Source: an uncultured Faecalibacterium sp. (GTDB taxonomy: Bacteria > Bacillota > Clostridia > Oscillospirales > Ruminococcaceae). Taken from it: a stretch of DNA of 64,000 nt. Below are positions 8,142 through 16,343 of the stretch, piece by piece. The translations under genes and the position numbers were made by a program. Every line of letters starts with the position of its first letter. Within the stretch, counting starts at the first letter, position 1. The notes below the pieces were generated by a model that saw only the letters and a list, made by a program, of their open reading frames with translations, was not told the origin of the DNA and searched no databases. The stretch covers positions 1-64,000 of the forward strand of contig CAKTEF010000002.1 of assembly GCA_934547065.1 (NCBI GenBank), given 5' to 3'.

Positions 8142-8969
8142 ATGGCAAAGAATACGATGCAACGCAGAAAAAGAAAGGCGGCACGCAGCTTTTCATTTGT
8201 ACATGCACTGGTTCTGATCCTGTGTTTTTTCTGCGTCTGCCTGGGCATTTATTTGTGGGCCAAGGCGTTCACCATCGGCCAGAGTCCCGGCACAACAGAA
8301 GATGAATTCCGGCCGACGATCGGGGAGCCGCCCTACCGCATTGCCGTGGATGCCGGACATGGCGGCTCCGATCCGGGCGCAAGGGGAGTTGTGGAGGAAA
8401 AAGAGATGACGGCCGCAACTGCTCAGGCGCTTTGCGACTGGCTGGATGCCGACCCGAATTTCATCCCACTCATGACCCGCGAACGCTATGATGTCACGGC
8501 AAAGCCTGCCCAACGGGTGGAAACCGCCAACGCGCAAAGTCCGGATCTTCTGTTGTCCATTCACGGGAATTCTGCACCGGATGGTTCCGGCGCATCCGGG
8601 TTCGAGTGTTATCCGACCGTTCCTGGCAGGACTTACCATTTGGAAAGCTACTACTTTGCAAAGCAGCTTGCAGCATCCATGCAGGCGGCAGGGGCCAGGC
8701 TGCGGGGGCGTGGGGGAATCCGGTACATTTATTATCAGGGCGATGTCAAGCAGCTGGTGGAAAGCAGCCATCAGGAAGTGCGGGACGAGCGGAGCTTTAC
8801 GATCCTGGAAGATGTGGATTGTCCGGCCGTTCTGGCGGAGCAGTGCTTTGTGACCAGTGAAACAGACGTGGCACAGTTTGGCAGTGCGGATGGGTGCAAA
8901 CGGACCGCAAGAGCCTACTATGAAGCGATCTGCGCTTACTTTGAAACCACGCCGCTTCCGGAATCTTAA
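8142..8969 (+). CDS. N-acetylmuramoyl-L-alanine amidase (Amidase_3), membrane-anchored
   Basis: A 275-residue zinc amidase that cleaves the bond between MurNAc and the stem peptide of peptidoglycan. A basic N-terminus is followed by one hydrophobic segment (about 19-40), so the enzyme is probably exported and anchored. The catalytic domain has 'DAGHGGSDPGA' (zinc His73), a conserved Glu in 'VVEEKEM', and the second zinc His141 in 'LLSIHGNS'. No cell-wall-binding repeats are visible. It could act in cell separation or in spore cortex/mother-cell lysis; context does not decide. A strong terminator follows. Confidence 0.88.
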   Translation: MAKNTMQRRKRKAARSFSFVHALVLILCFFCVCLGIYLWAKAFTIGQSPGTTEDEFRPTIGEPPYRIAVDAGHGGSDPGARGVVEEKEMTAATAQALCDWLDADPNFIPLMTRERYDVTAKPAQRVETANAQSPDLLLSIHGNSAPDGSGASGFECYPTVPGRTYHLESYYFAKQLAASMQAAGARLRGRGGIRYIYYQGDVKQLVESSHQEVRDERSFTILEDVDCPAVLAEQCFVTSETDVAQFGSADGCKRTARAYYEAICAYFETTPLPES

Positions 8970-9030
8970 AGGATTTTTTGCATCATTTTGAGGGAAGTGC
9001 GGCACAGGACCGCAGACACCGCACAAAGAA

Positions 9031-9080
9031 ACAGGGCCTGCCCAAAATCCCGGAACGCCGGAGGGGGAGGCTCTGTTTTT
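9031..9080 (+). terminator. rho-independent terminator after the amidase gene
   Basis: The arm at 9031-9043 (ACAGGGCCTGCCC) pairs with the arm at 9063-9075, with one mismatch and one G-T pair, followed by a T run. It ends the + strand transcript. Confidence 0.85.
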
Positions 9081-9084
9081 GGTT

Positions 9085-9281
9085 TATATAAATTTCGTAT
9101 AATGCACGTTATGTGAAATATAGGGGAGTGAAAAACGCCTCTTTTCCAGGTTTTGGCTCTTTGGGGCCGCCTGAGCCTGGTTTGGGCTTTCCGGGCCTGT
9201 CATACGGCTTTTTTCATACGGTGCTGTTTTGTTTGTGTTTTATGTACTCTTTTTAATTTGTTATTCCAGCCGCATCCACAA
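9085..9281 (+). other. gene-free interval with -10-like element; possible small RNA
   Basis: No credible protein gene lies here. TATAAT at 9098-9103 has no clear -35 but stands just after the amidase terminator. The following ~180 bases contain short inverted pairs (GGCTC and GAGCC around 9145-9180) and two copies of TCATACGG (9200-9207, 9214-9221). The interval ends in the strong hairpin at 9282-9332. A + strand transcript of about 230 bases is possible, but this is inference from signals only. Confidence 0.25.
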
Positions 9282-9332
9282 AATCCCGCAGATCGGTTTG
9301 CAGTTTTGTTTGCAAATCATCTCTGCGGGATT
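9282..9332. terminator. bidirectional terminator
   Basis: A perfect 11-bp stem (AATCCCGCAGA 9282-9292 with TCTGCGGGATT 9322-9332) encloses an inner TTTGCA/TGCAAA hairpin. T-rich sequence lies on both sides. It ends the - strand acetyltransferase transcript and any + strand RNA from the preceding interval. Confidence 0.85.
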
Positions 9333-9355
9333 CTTTGTTCTTTATGTATTCTGAT

Positions 9356-9871
9356 TTATTCCGCCAGCGTCCGGTTCATTACAATGACTGTGTAATCCGG
9401 TGTGTGGTTTCTCAATCCGGTATCTGTGAACTGATTCTTTTTCCAGAACGCTTCACTTTGCTTGTTGCCATCCACATAACCCAACCGGATCTCCTCGTAT
9501 CCCAGACTGTGCAGATACGCACACAGCGTTGTGATGATCGCACTGCCGACACCGGCTCCTTGCATGGACAACTCCACCATAAAGAATCCGATGAAACCGC
9601 TCTGTGCCGTCGGATAATGGTCGATGAAATCCATCACCGCAACCAGCTGCCCGGCATCGTCAAAATATCCCAGATAATACTTATCCTGCGGTTCGTTTAT
9701 TTTTCGCTGCGGCAAAACGCGCAGATCCTGCCGGATGCTCTCAGCCGTTACAAACGGCGGGCAATGCTCATAAAACTGTGTGTTTTTCTCACAAAGTGCA
9801 AAGATTAACGGAATATCGCCATCTTTCAGTATCCGCACATCATATTCCTTGGAAAAGTCCATAAAGTTCAT
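9356..9871 (-). CDS. GNAT family N-acetyltransferase
   Basis: A 171-residue protein with the GNAT fold: the acetyl-CoA loop is seen as 'ELSMQGAGVGSAIITTL', and the C-terminal 'GNKQSEAFWKKNQF' is the typical beta6-beta7 segment. The substrate is unknown. Its ATG overlaps the stop of the upstream recombinase gene by four bases (9868-9871), so the two are translated as one unit. It is the last gene of the spoIIIA-radA block before a bidirectional terminator. Confidence 0.85.
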   Translation of the reverse strand: MNFMDFSKEYDVRILKDGDIPLIFALCEKNTQFYEHCPPFVTAESIRQDLRVLPQRKINEPQDKYYLGYFDDAGQLVAVMDFIDHYPTAQSGFIGFFMVELSMQGAGVGSAIITTLCAYLHSLGYEEIRLGYVDGNKQSEAFWKKNQFTDTGLRNHTPDYTVIVMNRTLAE

Positions 9872-11061
9872 ACGGGATCCTTTTCTTCGTTTTCCGTCAG
9901 CGCCGATACATCCACCCGGATGCCATCATTGGCCGTGCCTGTAAAGGCTTCCATCGGGCCGGTAGATTCTTCAGCATTCATCGAATCTGCGTCTTTTTCC
10001 CCTCTGCTCTCCCCTGCTACCCGTTTTGTTGTATCCAAGCGAGCCTTTTCGGGTGTGACCGTACCCAGCGGGTTTTGCTCAATGGCTGCACGCACCTGAA
10101 ATTCCTGCAAATGCGTGTAGATCTGGGTGGTGCCAACGCTGCTGTGTCCCAGCAGCTGCTTGAGCGTCAGGATATCCACATTGCCGGTCTGATACATCAG
10201 CGTGGCCGCCGTGTGGCGCAGTTTATGGGTAGAAAAACCCTTGAGTCCGGCTGCCTTCATGGCCCCGGTCACCAGCTGCTCTACCCTGCGGTTGGAAATG
10301 CGCTCTTTTCTGCGCCGGGTCAGGAACACCGCCTTTTCCTTGGGGTCCAGGCCCTCCATCGTGTTGCGCTTGGCCAGATAGAGCCGCAGCGCCTCGATGC
10401 AGGCATCGTTCAGGTAGACCATGCGCTCTTTGTGGCCTTTGCCGAACAGGCGGATCTGACGCTGTTCCAGATCAATGTCCCCAAGGTCCATGCCAACCAG
10501 CTCGGAAAGGCGCATCCCGCAGTTCAAAAACAGGACCACCATGCAGTAGTCCCGCTCCGGGAAATCGCTTTGGTACTGGGTGCTTTCCAGCAGATCCATC
10601 GACTGCTCCGCCGTCAGATACTTGGGCAGAACCTTATCCTGTTTCGGCGGCTTGATGGCCGCTGTCGGGTTTTCGGCCAGCTTATTGACCTGATTCACCA
10701 GATAGTCGTAAAACCCATGCAGGCTTGCCAGCCGCCGGGCAGTTGAGGACTTTTTGTTTCCGCATTCGCGGTTCAAAAAGTAGAGATACTCATAGACATC
10801 CTCTTTGGTCACCCCCGCCCAGAACGCGGTATCCAACCCCTTGGGGTCAATGTCTTTCAACTCTGCATCGGCATCCACCAGGCCGCGGCGGCGTTTCATA
10901 AAGCGGGAAAAGCCCCGCAGATCACAGTAATAGCTGAACGCCGTATTCGCGCTTTTGCCCGCGATCACTTCCAGATAACGCACATATTCCACGATATCCG
11001 GCGAAGCATCATCAAACGGTTTGTGCTTTCCCGGATTTTTTTCATCAAGATAGATCGACAT
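9868..11061 (-). CDS. Xer-like tyrosine recombinase/integrase with C-terminal extension
   Basis: A 397-residue recombinase with an N-terminal SAM-like core-binding domain (about 20-140) and a catalytic domain. The catalytic Arg lies in 'CGMRLSELVG', the later block is 'HKLRHTAATLMYQTG', then 'LLGHSSVGTTQIYTH' with the nucleophilic Tyr. After this Tyr there are about 80 further residues, acidic and low in complexity, which XerC/XerD lack. No attachment site or phage gene is adjacent. It starts 10 bases after radA (ribosome site AAAGGAG), so it looks like a fixed chromosomal gene rather than a mobile integrase. Whether it resolves chromosome dimers is not decidable here. Confidence 0.9.
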   Translation of the reverse strand: MSIYLDEKNPGKHKPFDDASPDIVEYVRYLEVIAGKSANTAFSYYCDLRGFSRFMKRRRGLVDADAELKDIDPKGLDTAFWAGVTKEDVYEYLYFLNRECGNKKSSTARRLASLHGFYDYLVNQVNKLAENPTAAIKPPKQDKVLPKYLTAEQSMDLLESTQYQSDFPERDYCMVVLFLNCGMRLSELVGMDLGDIDLEQRQIRLFGKGHKERMVYLNDACIEALRLYLAKRNTMEGLDPKEKAVFLTRRRKERISNRRVEQLVTGAMKAAGLKGFSTHKLRHTAATLMYQTGNVDILTLKQLLGHSSVGTTQIYTHLQEFQVRAAIEQNPLGTVTPEKARLDTTKRVAGESRGEKDADSMNAEESTGPMEAFTGTANDGIRVDVSALTENEEKDPV

Positions 11062-11071
11062 CGTTTCTCCT

Positions 11072-12484
11072 TTACAGGCGGTCGGATTTCAGGGCGTTGA
11101 TGGCATCCGCAAGATAGGCTGCCCCCACCAGCTTCATGCCCGGATAATCCGCCGGGTTCAGATGGGCCAGACTGTGTTTGGGCACAATCGCCCGCTCAAA
11201 CCCGATCCTCTCGGCTTCTCGCAGACGCTGTTCCAGGTTTGGCACGCTGCGCACTTCCCCGCCAAGACCCACTTCGCCAATCGCGATCAGCTTATCGCTG
11301 ACCGGTCGGTCCAGCAGCGACGAAACCGTGCTCAGGCACACTGCCAGGTCGCATGCCGTGTCCCGCAGCGCAATGCCGCCCACGATGTTGATATAGACAT
11401 CCAGATTGCCAAAGAAATATCCGGCCCGCTTTTCCAGCACAGCGATCAGAAGATTCATGCGGTTGTAATCGTATCCGCTGCACGCGCGCCGCGGAGCCGG
11501 GAAATTGGTTTTGGTGGCAAGGGCCTGGATTTCGCTCAGGATGGGACGGCTGCCCTCCATGGTGCAGGCCACGCAGTTGCCCGAAACGCCCAGCGGCCGC
11601 CCCTCCAAAAGCATCTGCGACGGATTTTCGATCTCCTCCAGCCCCTGGCCGGTCATATCAAACATGCCCAGCTCATTGGTGGAGCCGTAGCGGTTTTTGG
11701 CGGCACGCAGGATGCGGTAAGGCAGCATTTTATCGCCCTCGAAGTAGAGCACCGTATCCACGATATGCTCCATGACCTTGGGGCCTGCAATGGCACCGTC
11801 CTTGTTGACATGGCCCACAATAAACATCGGGATTTCCTGCTTTTTGGCCACTGCCAGAAGCCGGGCCGCGCTTTCCTTGACCTGGCTGACCGTGCCGGAC
11901 GAAGAAGAAATATCCATGCACCGCATGGTCTGGATGGAATCAATGACCACAAGCTCCGGTTTTTCCTTTTCGATCAGGCCGCAGATCTCGTCCACATCGT
12001 TTTCTGCCGCAAGGTAGATGTTTTCCTGCGGCACTTTCAGGCGGGTAGCACGTAATTTGACCTGCCGCACGGATTCCTCGCCTGTGATATACAGAACCGT
12101 GTGCTGGTTGGAGATGGCACCGCACAGCTGGAGCAGCATCGTGGATTTGCCCACACCGGGCTCACCGCTCAAAAGCACCACGCCGCCCAGCACAATGCCG
12201 CCGCCCAGCACACGGTCCAGTTCCGAAATGCCGGTCAGGATGCGGCTTTTTTCTTCCGTCGTGCTGATGTCCGACAGCCGCCGGGCGGTCAGCGAGGTCA
12301 CGCCCTCCTGCCGGGCAGCCGCAGCGGCTTTTCCGCCGGAAAGGCCCGCCTTGGGTGCTTCGGCCACAACGTCTTCGTTCATGGTGTTCCAGCTGCCGCA
12401 GCTTGGGCAGCGGCCCATCCAGCGGGGGCTGGTCTCGCCGCAGTTGGAACAGACATAAACGGTTTTCAGCTTTGGTTCTTTCAT
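11072..12484 (-). CDS. radA: DNA repair protein RadA
   Basis: A 470-residue RadA/Sms, a RecA-like motor that extends recombination intermediates. An N-terminal four-cysteine zinc finger ('CSNCGE', 'CPSCGSW') is followed by a RecA core with Walker A GEPGVGKST, the RadA signature KNRYGS and a C-terminal Lon-like domain. The ATG at 12484 is chosen because AGGAG lies just upstream and the zinc finger begins a few residues later; the frame upstream is unrelated. It follows spoIIIAH after about 90 bases with no clear terminator. Confidence 0.96.
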   Translation of the reverse strand: MKEPKLKTVYVCSNCGETSPRWMGRCPSCGSWNTMNEDVVAEAPKAGLSGGKAAAAARQEGVTSLTARRLSDISTTEEKSRILTGISELDRVLGGGIVLGGVVLLSGEPGVGKSTMLLQLCGAISNQHTVLYITGEESVRQVKLRATRLKVPQENIYLAAENDVDEICGLIEKEKPELVVIDSIQTMRCMDISSSSGTVSQVKESAARLLAVAKKQEIPMFIVGHVNKDGAIAGPKVMEHIVDTVLYFEGDKMLPYRILRAAKNRYGSTNELGMFDMTGQGLEEIENPSQMLLEGRPLGVSGNCVACTMEGSRPILSEIQALATKTNFPAPRRACSGYDYNRMNLLIAVLEKRAGYFFGNLDVYINIVGGIALRDTACDLAVCLSTVSSLLDRPVSDKLIAIGEVGLGGEVRSVPNLEQRLREAERIGFERAIVPKHSLAHLNPADYPGMKLVGAAYLADAINALKSDRL

Positions 12485-12573
12485 TGCAAAACTCCTGTAC
12501 CATGCCGCCGGGGGCTGGTGTTTTTCTTTCTGCTCTATCTTACCACATTCCGGAGAGGGCCGCAACTCTCCCC

Positions 12574-13197
12574 TTATTTTACCTCCACCACGGTGATGTT
12601 CTGTGCCGTCACGCTGCTCTTGCTCAGAACGATATCCCGGATCTGCGCCACCTGAGCGGCTGTCAGCGCATCCCCGGAGGTCATCACGGTCAGATCGGCC
12701 CGGCCGGACTGCAAAAAGCACAGGCAATCCGCGAACCCCTTGGCACGCACCAATGTCTCGATTTCGTTTTCTGCGTTCAGATCCTCCAGATTCCCGGTCA
12801 ACTGCTGGGTATAGCTTTTCTTTTCCTCTGCCGAAAGTGACGAGGATTTCAGCGCTTTCTGCACCGCATCCATGGCTTCATCGTGCGCTTTTGTGCGCTT
12901 GAGCCGGGCTTCCTCAAAAAACTTGGAGCCGCTGTCGTTTGCCACGCTGACAAGCTGCGCTTCCCCATAGTTTTTGTTTGCGCCGGAAACAGCCTCTGCC
13001 TCGGTCATCAGGCCGTCGATGATGGGGGCGGATGCCGCGGTCTCCTCGCTGATGCTGGCGGCGGAAACTTCCAGCGTCTCCCCGGATTCGATCACGCCGG
13101 TACGGGCATACTGCCAGTTGAGGTAAACGGCAATGACCAGCGCCGCCGCCAGGGTAATGGCCGTTGCCTTGCGGGTGTTTTTGGAAATCGTTCTCAT
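12574..13197 (-). CDS. spoIIIAH: stage III sporulation protein AH
   Basis: A 207-residue mother-cell protein with one N-terminal membrane segment (about 10-28) and an extracytoplasmic domain. In the family the C-terminal part has the YscJ/FliF ring-building fold and binds forespore SpoIIQ across the intermembrane space. The last gene of the eight-gene spoIIIA operon; AG ends 32 bases upstream. A hairpin follows the stop but lacks a T-tract, so read-through into radA is likely. Confidence 0.92.
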   Translation of the reverse strand: MRTISKNTRKATAITLAAALVIAVYLNWQYARTGVIESGETLEVSAASISEETAASAPIIDGLMTEAEAVSGANKNYGEAQLVSVANDSGSKFFEEARLKRTKAHDEAMDAVQKALKSSSLSAEEKKSYTQQLTGNLEDLNAENEIETLVRAKGFADCLCFLQSGRADLTVMTSGDALTAAQVAQIRDIVLSKSSVTAQNITVVEVK

Positions 13198-13229
13198 AGT
13201 GTTTCCTCCTTATCGGATCTACGCTCAGG

Positions 13230-13748
13230 TCAGGACTTTTTTTGCTGACGTTGTTCTACACAGATATGATTGGCCGGCAGGTCCAGCAGCGCACGGACAA
13301 GTTCCGTGATCCGTGCCGCCACCCGGACATCGCCGCCGCCATCGCATACAACGGCCACACCCCGGACGACCGGCAGGCAGACCGTTTCTTGCAGCGCAGA
13401 GCCATCCTGCAGCAGCACATGGGTCTGCGCTGACTGCGTCTGCCCCGTCTGGGTATCGGTTGCATAAATGGTTTCTTCCTCGCTTTCCAGAGTGACCATC
13501 ACCGTTGCGGTTCCCGCCCCCTCGATCTGCCCGATCAATGTTTCCAGCTGAGTTTCCAGCTTGGCCTGGTAATCCGCGGTCCTGCTTTCCGCCTGCATCG
13601 GCGCGGCCGTACCGCTCGGATCCGCGGCTGGCAGCAGCTCCGAAAGCAGGATCAGCAGCATGGCCAGGATGCCAAGCGCTGCGGCAAGCCGGGCCCGGTT
13701 TTCTTTTTGGAACAGCGGTGCCAGACATTTGCTCCAAAGCTCTTTCAT
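13230..13748 (-). CDS. spoIIIAG: stage III sporulation protein AG
   Basis: 172 residues. One membrane helix ('LGILAMLLILLSELLPA') is followed by an extracytoplasmic ring-building domain; the family forms the large ring of the mother-cell to forespore channel. The ATG at 13748 overlaps the end of spoIIIAF by four bases (13745-13748). The frame stays open further upstream, but that part is antisense-like sequence inside spoIIIAF. Confidence 0.92.
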   Translation of the reverse strand: MKELWSKCLAPLFQKENRARLAAALGILAMLLILLSELLPAADPSGTAAPMQAESRTADYQAKLETQLETLIGQIEGAGTATVMVTLESEEETIYATDTQTGQTQSAQTHVLLQDGSALQETVCLPVVRGVAVVCDGGGDVRVAARITELVRALLDLPANHICVEQRQQKKS

Positions 13749-14215
13749 GCGGGGTTCTCCTTTGTTTTCAGCACAGGCTCTGTGCCAAGCTGTTCCTTGA
13801 GAAAGGCCCGGAGCTCCTGCTGTTTCCGGATGGACAGCCCCTGGGGGATCACAGCCTGCACGCAGGCCGCCTCCACGCCGGTTTCCGTCTGACCCAGCGT
13901 GATCTCCAGCTCGACCTCGATGCCAAGCTCGGCACTGCACCGGGCCCGGAGACTCTGTTCCAGGGTTTGCTCTGCCCGGCGCAGTACGGCTTCCTCCTGC
14001 GCTGCGGATGGCACGCTGGACCCCTGCGGTGGATGCCACGTCGGAAGCGCAGAAACGGCCTGCGGCACTGCATGGAGCGCCGCCACTAGAATATATAATC
14101 CCGCCGCTGCTTTTATGCACCGCCTGGCCCAGCCGCTCCCGGCAAACCGGGTCAGGACCTCTGCACAGATGCAGGAGGTGCAAAACACCGCACATGCGGT
14201 TTTCAGTGCCTGCAT
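13745..14215 (-). CDS. spoIIIAF: stage III sporulation protein AF
   Basis: 156 residues. Two hydrophobic segments in the first ~55 residues precede a soluble domain, the layout of SpoIIIAF. Identity rests on this layout and on its place between AE and AG rather than on a strong motif. It overlaps AG by four bases and begins directly at the end of AE. Confidence 0.88.
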   Translation of the reverse strand: MQALKTACAVFCTSCICAEVLTRFAGSGWARRCIKAAAGLYILVAALHAVPQAVSALPTWHPPQGSSVPSAAQEEAVLRRAEQTLEQSLRARCSAELGIEVELEITLGQTETGVEAACVQAVIPQGLSIRKQQELRAFLKEQLGTEPVLKTKENPA

Positions 14216-15295
14216 TCAACCACCTCCTCCCACGAAAAACAACAGTGCGGTTCCCAGAACAGCCAGCCCGAAAAAGAGTGCCACACAGGCCATCATGCAG
14301 CGCACCGCCTGCACAAAACAGCCAAGCAGCGTTTCACAATGATCGGCCCCGGTCAGGCTGCACAACAGCCTGCATCCGGCAAGAAGCCCCAGCTGAAGCA
14401 GCAGTTCCAGATAAATGGGCAGAAATTCCGCCGCAAGGGTGGCAGCTGCCGCAAAGCCCAATCCGCTTTTCAGCACCTGGACCCCGGCCAATACGGCTTC
14501 GGATGCATCGCTCAGGCTCTGCCCGATGATGGGCACGGTCCCGGTCAGAAGCTGCCCGGCTTTCAGTGCCGTGCGGTCCAGCTGCAGGGTCGCCGCTCTC
14601 TGGATGCCGAACAGCGCCGCCAGCAGTTTGCCCGCCCAGCGCAGAGCCGTTTGCAGCAAAGCTCCTGCCCCTTTGCAAAAAGCACCCAGTTGGTGTTCTG
14701 TGCTGATGCAGCAGGCTATGCTCAGGGCAAGGTAGCACTGAAGCAGCGGCGGCACCAGAAAGGCCAGCAGCTGGGCGAGCCCGCACAGCGCTGTCAGCAA
14801 AAAGCCATTGGCTGCCGCGCCGGCGGCCGGTTCTCCGCCCAGGGCCAGAACTCCGGCATACACCGGCAGAAAGTTCAAAAGGAACTGCCGCCACTGCTCC
14901 AGCTGGCTGCCGAGCTGCTGGGAAACCAGAACAAGCTTTTTCCACAGCAGGATGCCGCAGCCACAGGCACAGATGAGGTCCAGCAATGGGCGTTCCTCAC
15001 TTTCTTCCAGCAAAACACCCAGGATCGCCGCCAGGGCCAGAAACAACAGAACTTCCGCGTAGTCCCGAATGGTCTGGCGGAATGTTTCCGGAAAATCGGA
15101 GAGTACCAGCTTTTTCAGAACGCCCCATGGGTCCTGGGCCAGCTGACTCCAATCCGCCGGGCTCTGTTCCAGATACGGCTGCCACTGCTCTGCCCCCGGC
15201 AGCCACGCCGGTGCCTGGGCCAGGGCAGCCGGAGCAAAAAAGAAGATCAGGCTTGTCCACAAAAGGATCCCCGCCGTCATGCACCGCATCTTCAT
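14216..15295 (-). CDS. spoIIIAE: stage III sporulation protein AE
   Basis: A 359-residue polytopic membrane protein with an N-terminal signal-like segment ('LLWTSLIFFFAPAALAQ') and several later membrane helices. It is a membrane component of the SpoIIIA-SpoIIQ channel made in the mother cell. The ATG at 15295 overlaps the spoIIIAD stop (ATGA, 15292-15295), which decides the start over longer in-frame versions. Confidence 0.92.
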   Translation of the reverse strand: MKMRCMTAGILLWTSLIFFFAPAALAQAPAWLPGAEQWQPYLEQSPADWSQLAQDPWGVLKKLVLSDFPETFRQTIRDYAEVLLFLALAAILGVLLEESEERPLLDLICACGCGILLWKKLVLVSQQLGSQLEQWRQFLLNFLPVYAGVLALGGEPAAGAAANGFLLTALCGLAQLLAFLVPPLLQCYLALSIACCISTEHQLGAFCKGAGALLQTALRWAGKLLAALFGIQRAATLQLDRTALKAGQLLTGTVPIIGQSLSDASEAVLAGVQVLKSGLGFAAAATLAAEFLPIYLELLLQLGLLAGCRLLCSLTGADHCETLLGCFVQAVRCMMACVALFFGLAVLGTALLFFVGGGG

Positions 15296-15675
15296 CCTGC
15301 CATACTCCCGATCTGTTGTAAGATCTCCTCCAGCAATGGCCATACCGCCGCCAGCACCATACACCGGCCAGCCAGCCCGACGCACCACGCCAGAGAATCG
15401 GCTCCTGCCTCCTCACACAGGATGCGGATGTAGTCCGTCAAAAGGATGAGAGCCGTGCTGCGGATCAGGCAGGCAAACGCATCACCGCCCGCCTGCTGTT
15501 CCAACCGGAATACGCCGGAAAGCACCGCGCGGATCGCGCCGCCCGCCCGCAACAGCAAAACCAGCGCCGTCCCCAGCGAGAGCAGCAGCGCATACATCGG
15601 CACGCTTTTTTGCAAGGCTGTATACAGCAGTGCCGCCAGAAAGGCAAGCCCGAATACGGTTGCCGCCGCGCTCAT
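15292..15675 (-). CDS. spoIIIAD: stage III sporulation protein AD
   Basis: A 127-residue integral membrane protein with about four hydrophobic segments. The start ATG 15675 forms an ATGA overlap with the end of spoIIIAC; the longer open frame upstream is a shadow of AC. Its size and place match SpoIIIAD. Confidence 0.92.
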   Translation of the reverse strand: MSAAATVFGLAFLAALLYTALQKSVPMYALLLSLGTALVLLLRAGGAIRAVLSGVFRLEQQAGGDAFACLIRSTALILLTDYIRILCEEAGADSLAWCVGLAGRCMVLAAVWPLLEEILQQIGSMAG

Positions 15676-15866
15676 AGCGCAAACAGGGATTTGATGGTAA
15701 CGAACAGGGTGCTGATCTGCTTGACCAGAATGGACAACACGACCACCAGTCCGGCCAGGGTGGTCATCATGGCCTGTTCCTCCCGCCCGGAACGGATCAG
15801 AAGCTGATTGAGCACGGCGACAATGATCCCGATGGCGGCAATTTTGAAAATCAGGTCGATCTCCAT
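15672..15866 (-). CDS. spoIIIAC: stage III sporulation protein AC
   Basis: A 64-residue protein with two membrane helices, the usual size of SpoIIIAC. 'SGREEQAMMTTLAGLVVVL' in its middle is characteristic. It overlaps AD by four bases and lies 18 bases after AB. Confidence 0.93.
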   Translation of the reverse strand: MEIDLIFKIAAIGIIVAVLNQLLIRSGREEQAMMTTLAGLVVVLSILVKQISTLFVTIKSLFAL

Positions 15867-15884
15867 TTTTCTCTCCCTTTCCGT

Positions 15885-16343
15885 TCATAGCGTCAGAATG
15901 GCCGCCGCAAACCCGGCTGCCAGCCCCAGCTTGTGGACAAGCTCTGCCTGCATCCGGGCCTGCGGCTCACAGGCCTGTAAGGCATCCTGAAAATAGGTCG
16001 TGTACAGTTCCAGCCGTCGGCATTCCTGTTCCGCTTCCTCGTGCCCAAGGCCGGAAATACACTCCCGGAACCAGACCTGTTCCGCCGGGGCCAGCGCCGG
16101 AAACGGCAGCAGCGCCTGCAAAGAGGAAGTCTCTGCCGGGAGCAGTTTTTCCCGCACGAGCTGCCCGCACAGGCGGTTCAGATCGCACCGGCGGAAGCCG
16201 ATCTCCCGGCGGAGCCGTTCCAGAAGCAAAATCGTCCGGCGCAGCGCTTCCGGATGCCCCTGCACCCGGCGGGACGCGGCATCCCCGGCGCACCAGCCGC
16301 AGAAGATCAGGCACAGCGCCCCCAGCAGGCGCACAAGGCTCAC
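15885..16343 (-). CDS. spoIIIAB: stage III sporulation protein AB
   Basis: A 152-residue protein with hydrophobic helices at both ends ('LLGALCLIFCGWCAG' and the C-terminal 'LGLAAGFAAAILTL') and a helical cytoplasmic middle, as in SpoIIIAB, which resembles type II secretion GspF-like components. It overlaps spoIIIAA by four bases (16340-16343). Confidence 0.92.
   Translation of the reverse strand: MSLVRLLGALCLIFCGWCAGDAASRRVQGHPEALRRTILLLERLRREIGFRRCDLNRLCGQLVREKLLPAETSSLQALLPFPALAPAEQVWFRECISGLGHEEAEQECRRLELYTTYFQDALQACEPQARMQAELVHKLGLAAGFAAAILTL

Noticed and set aside
9868..11061. The tyrosine recombinase as integrase of the prophage at 1-2 kb
   Set aside because: It is about 8 kb away, fixed in an operon with radA and spoIIIA, and has no attachment repeats or phage genes beside it.
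12535..12573. Terminator after spoIIIAH
   Set aside because: GGAGAG/CTCTCC can form a short hairpin, but no T-tract follows, so transcription probably continues into radA.
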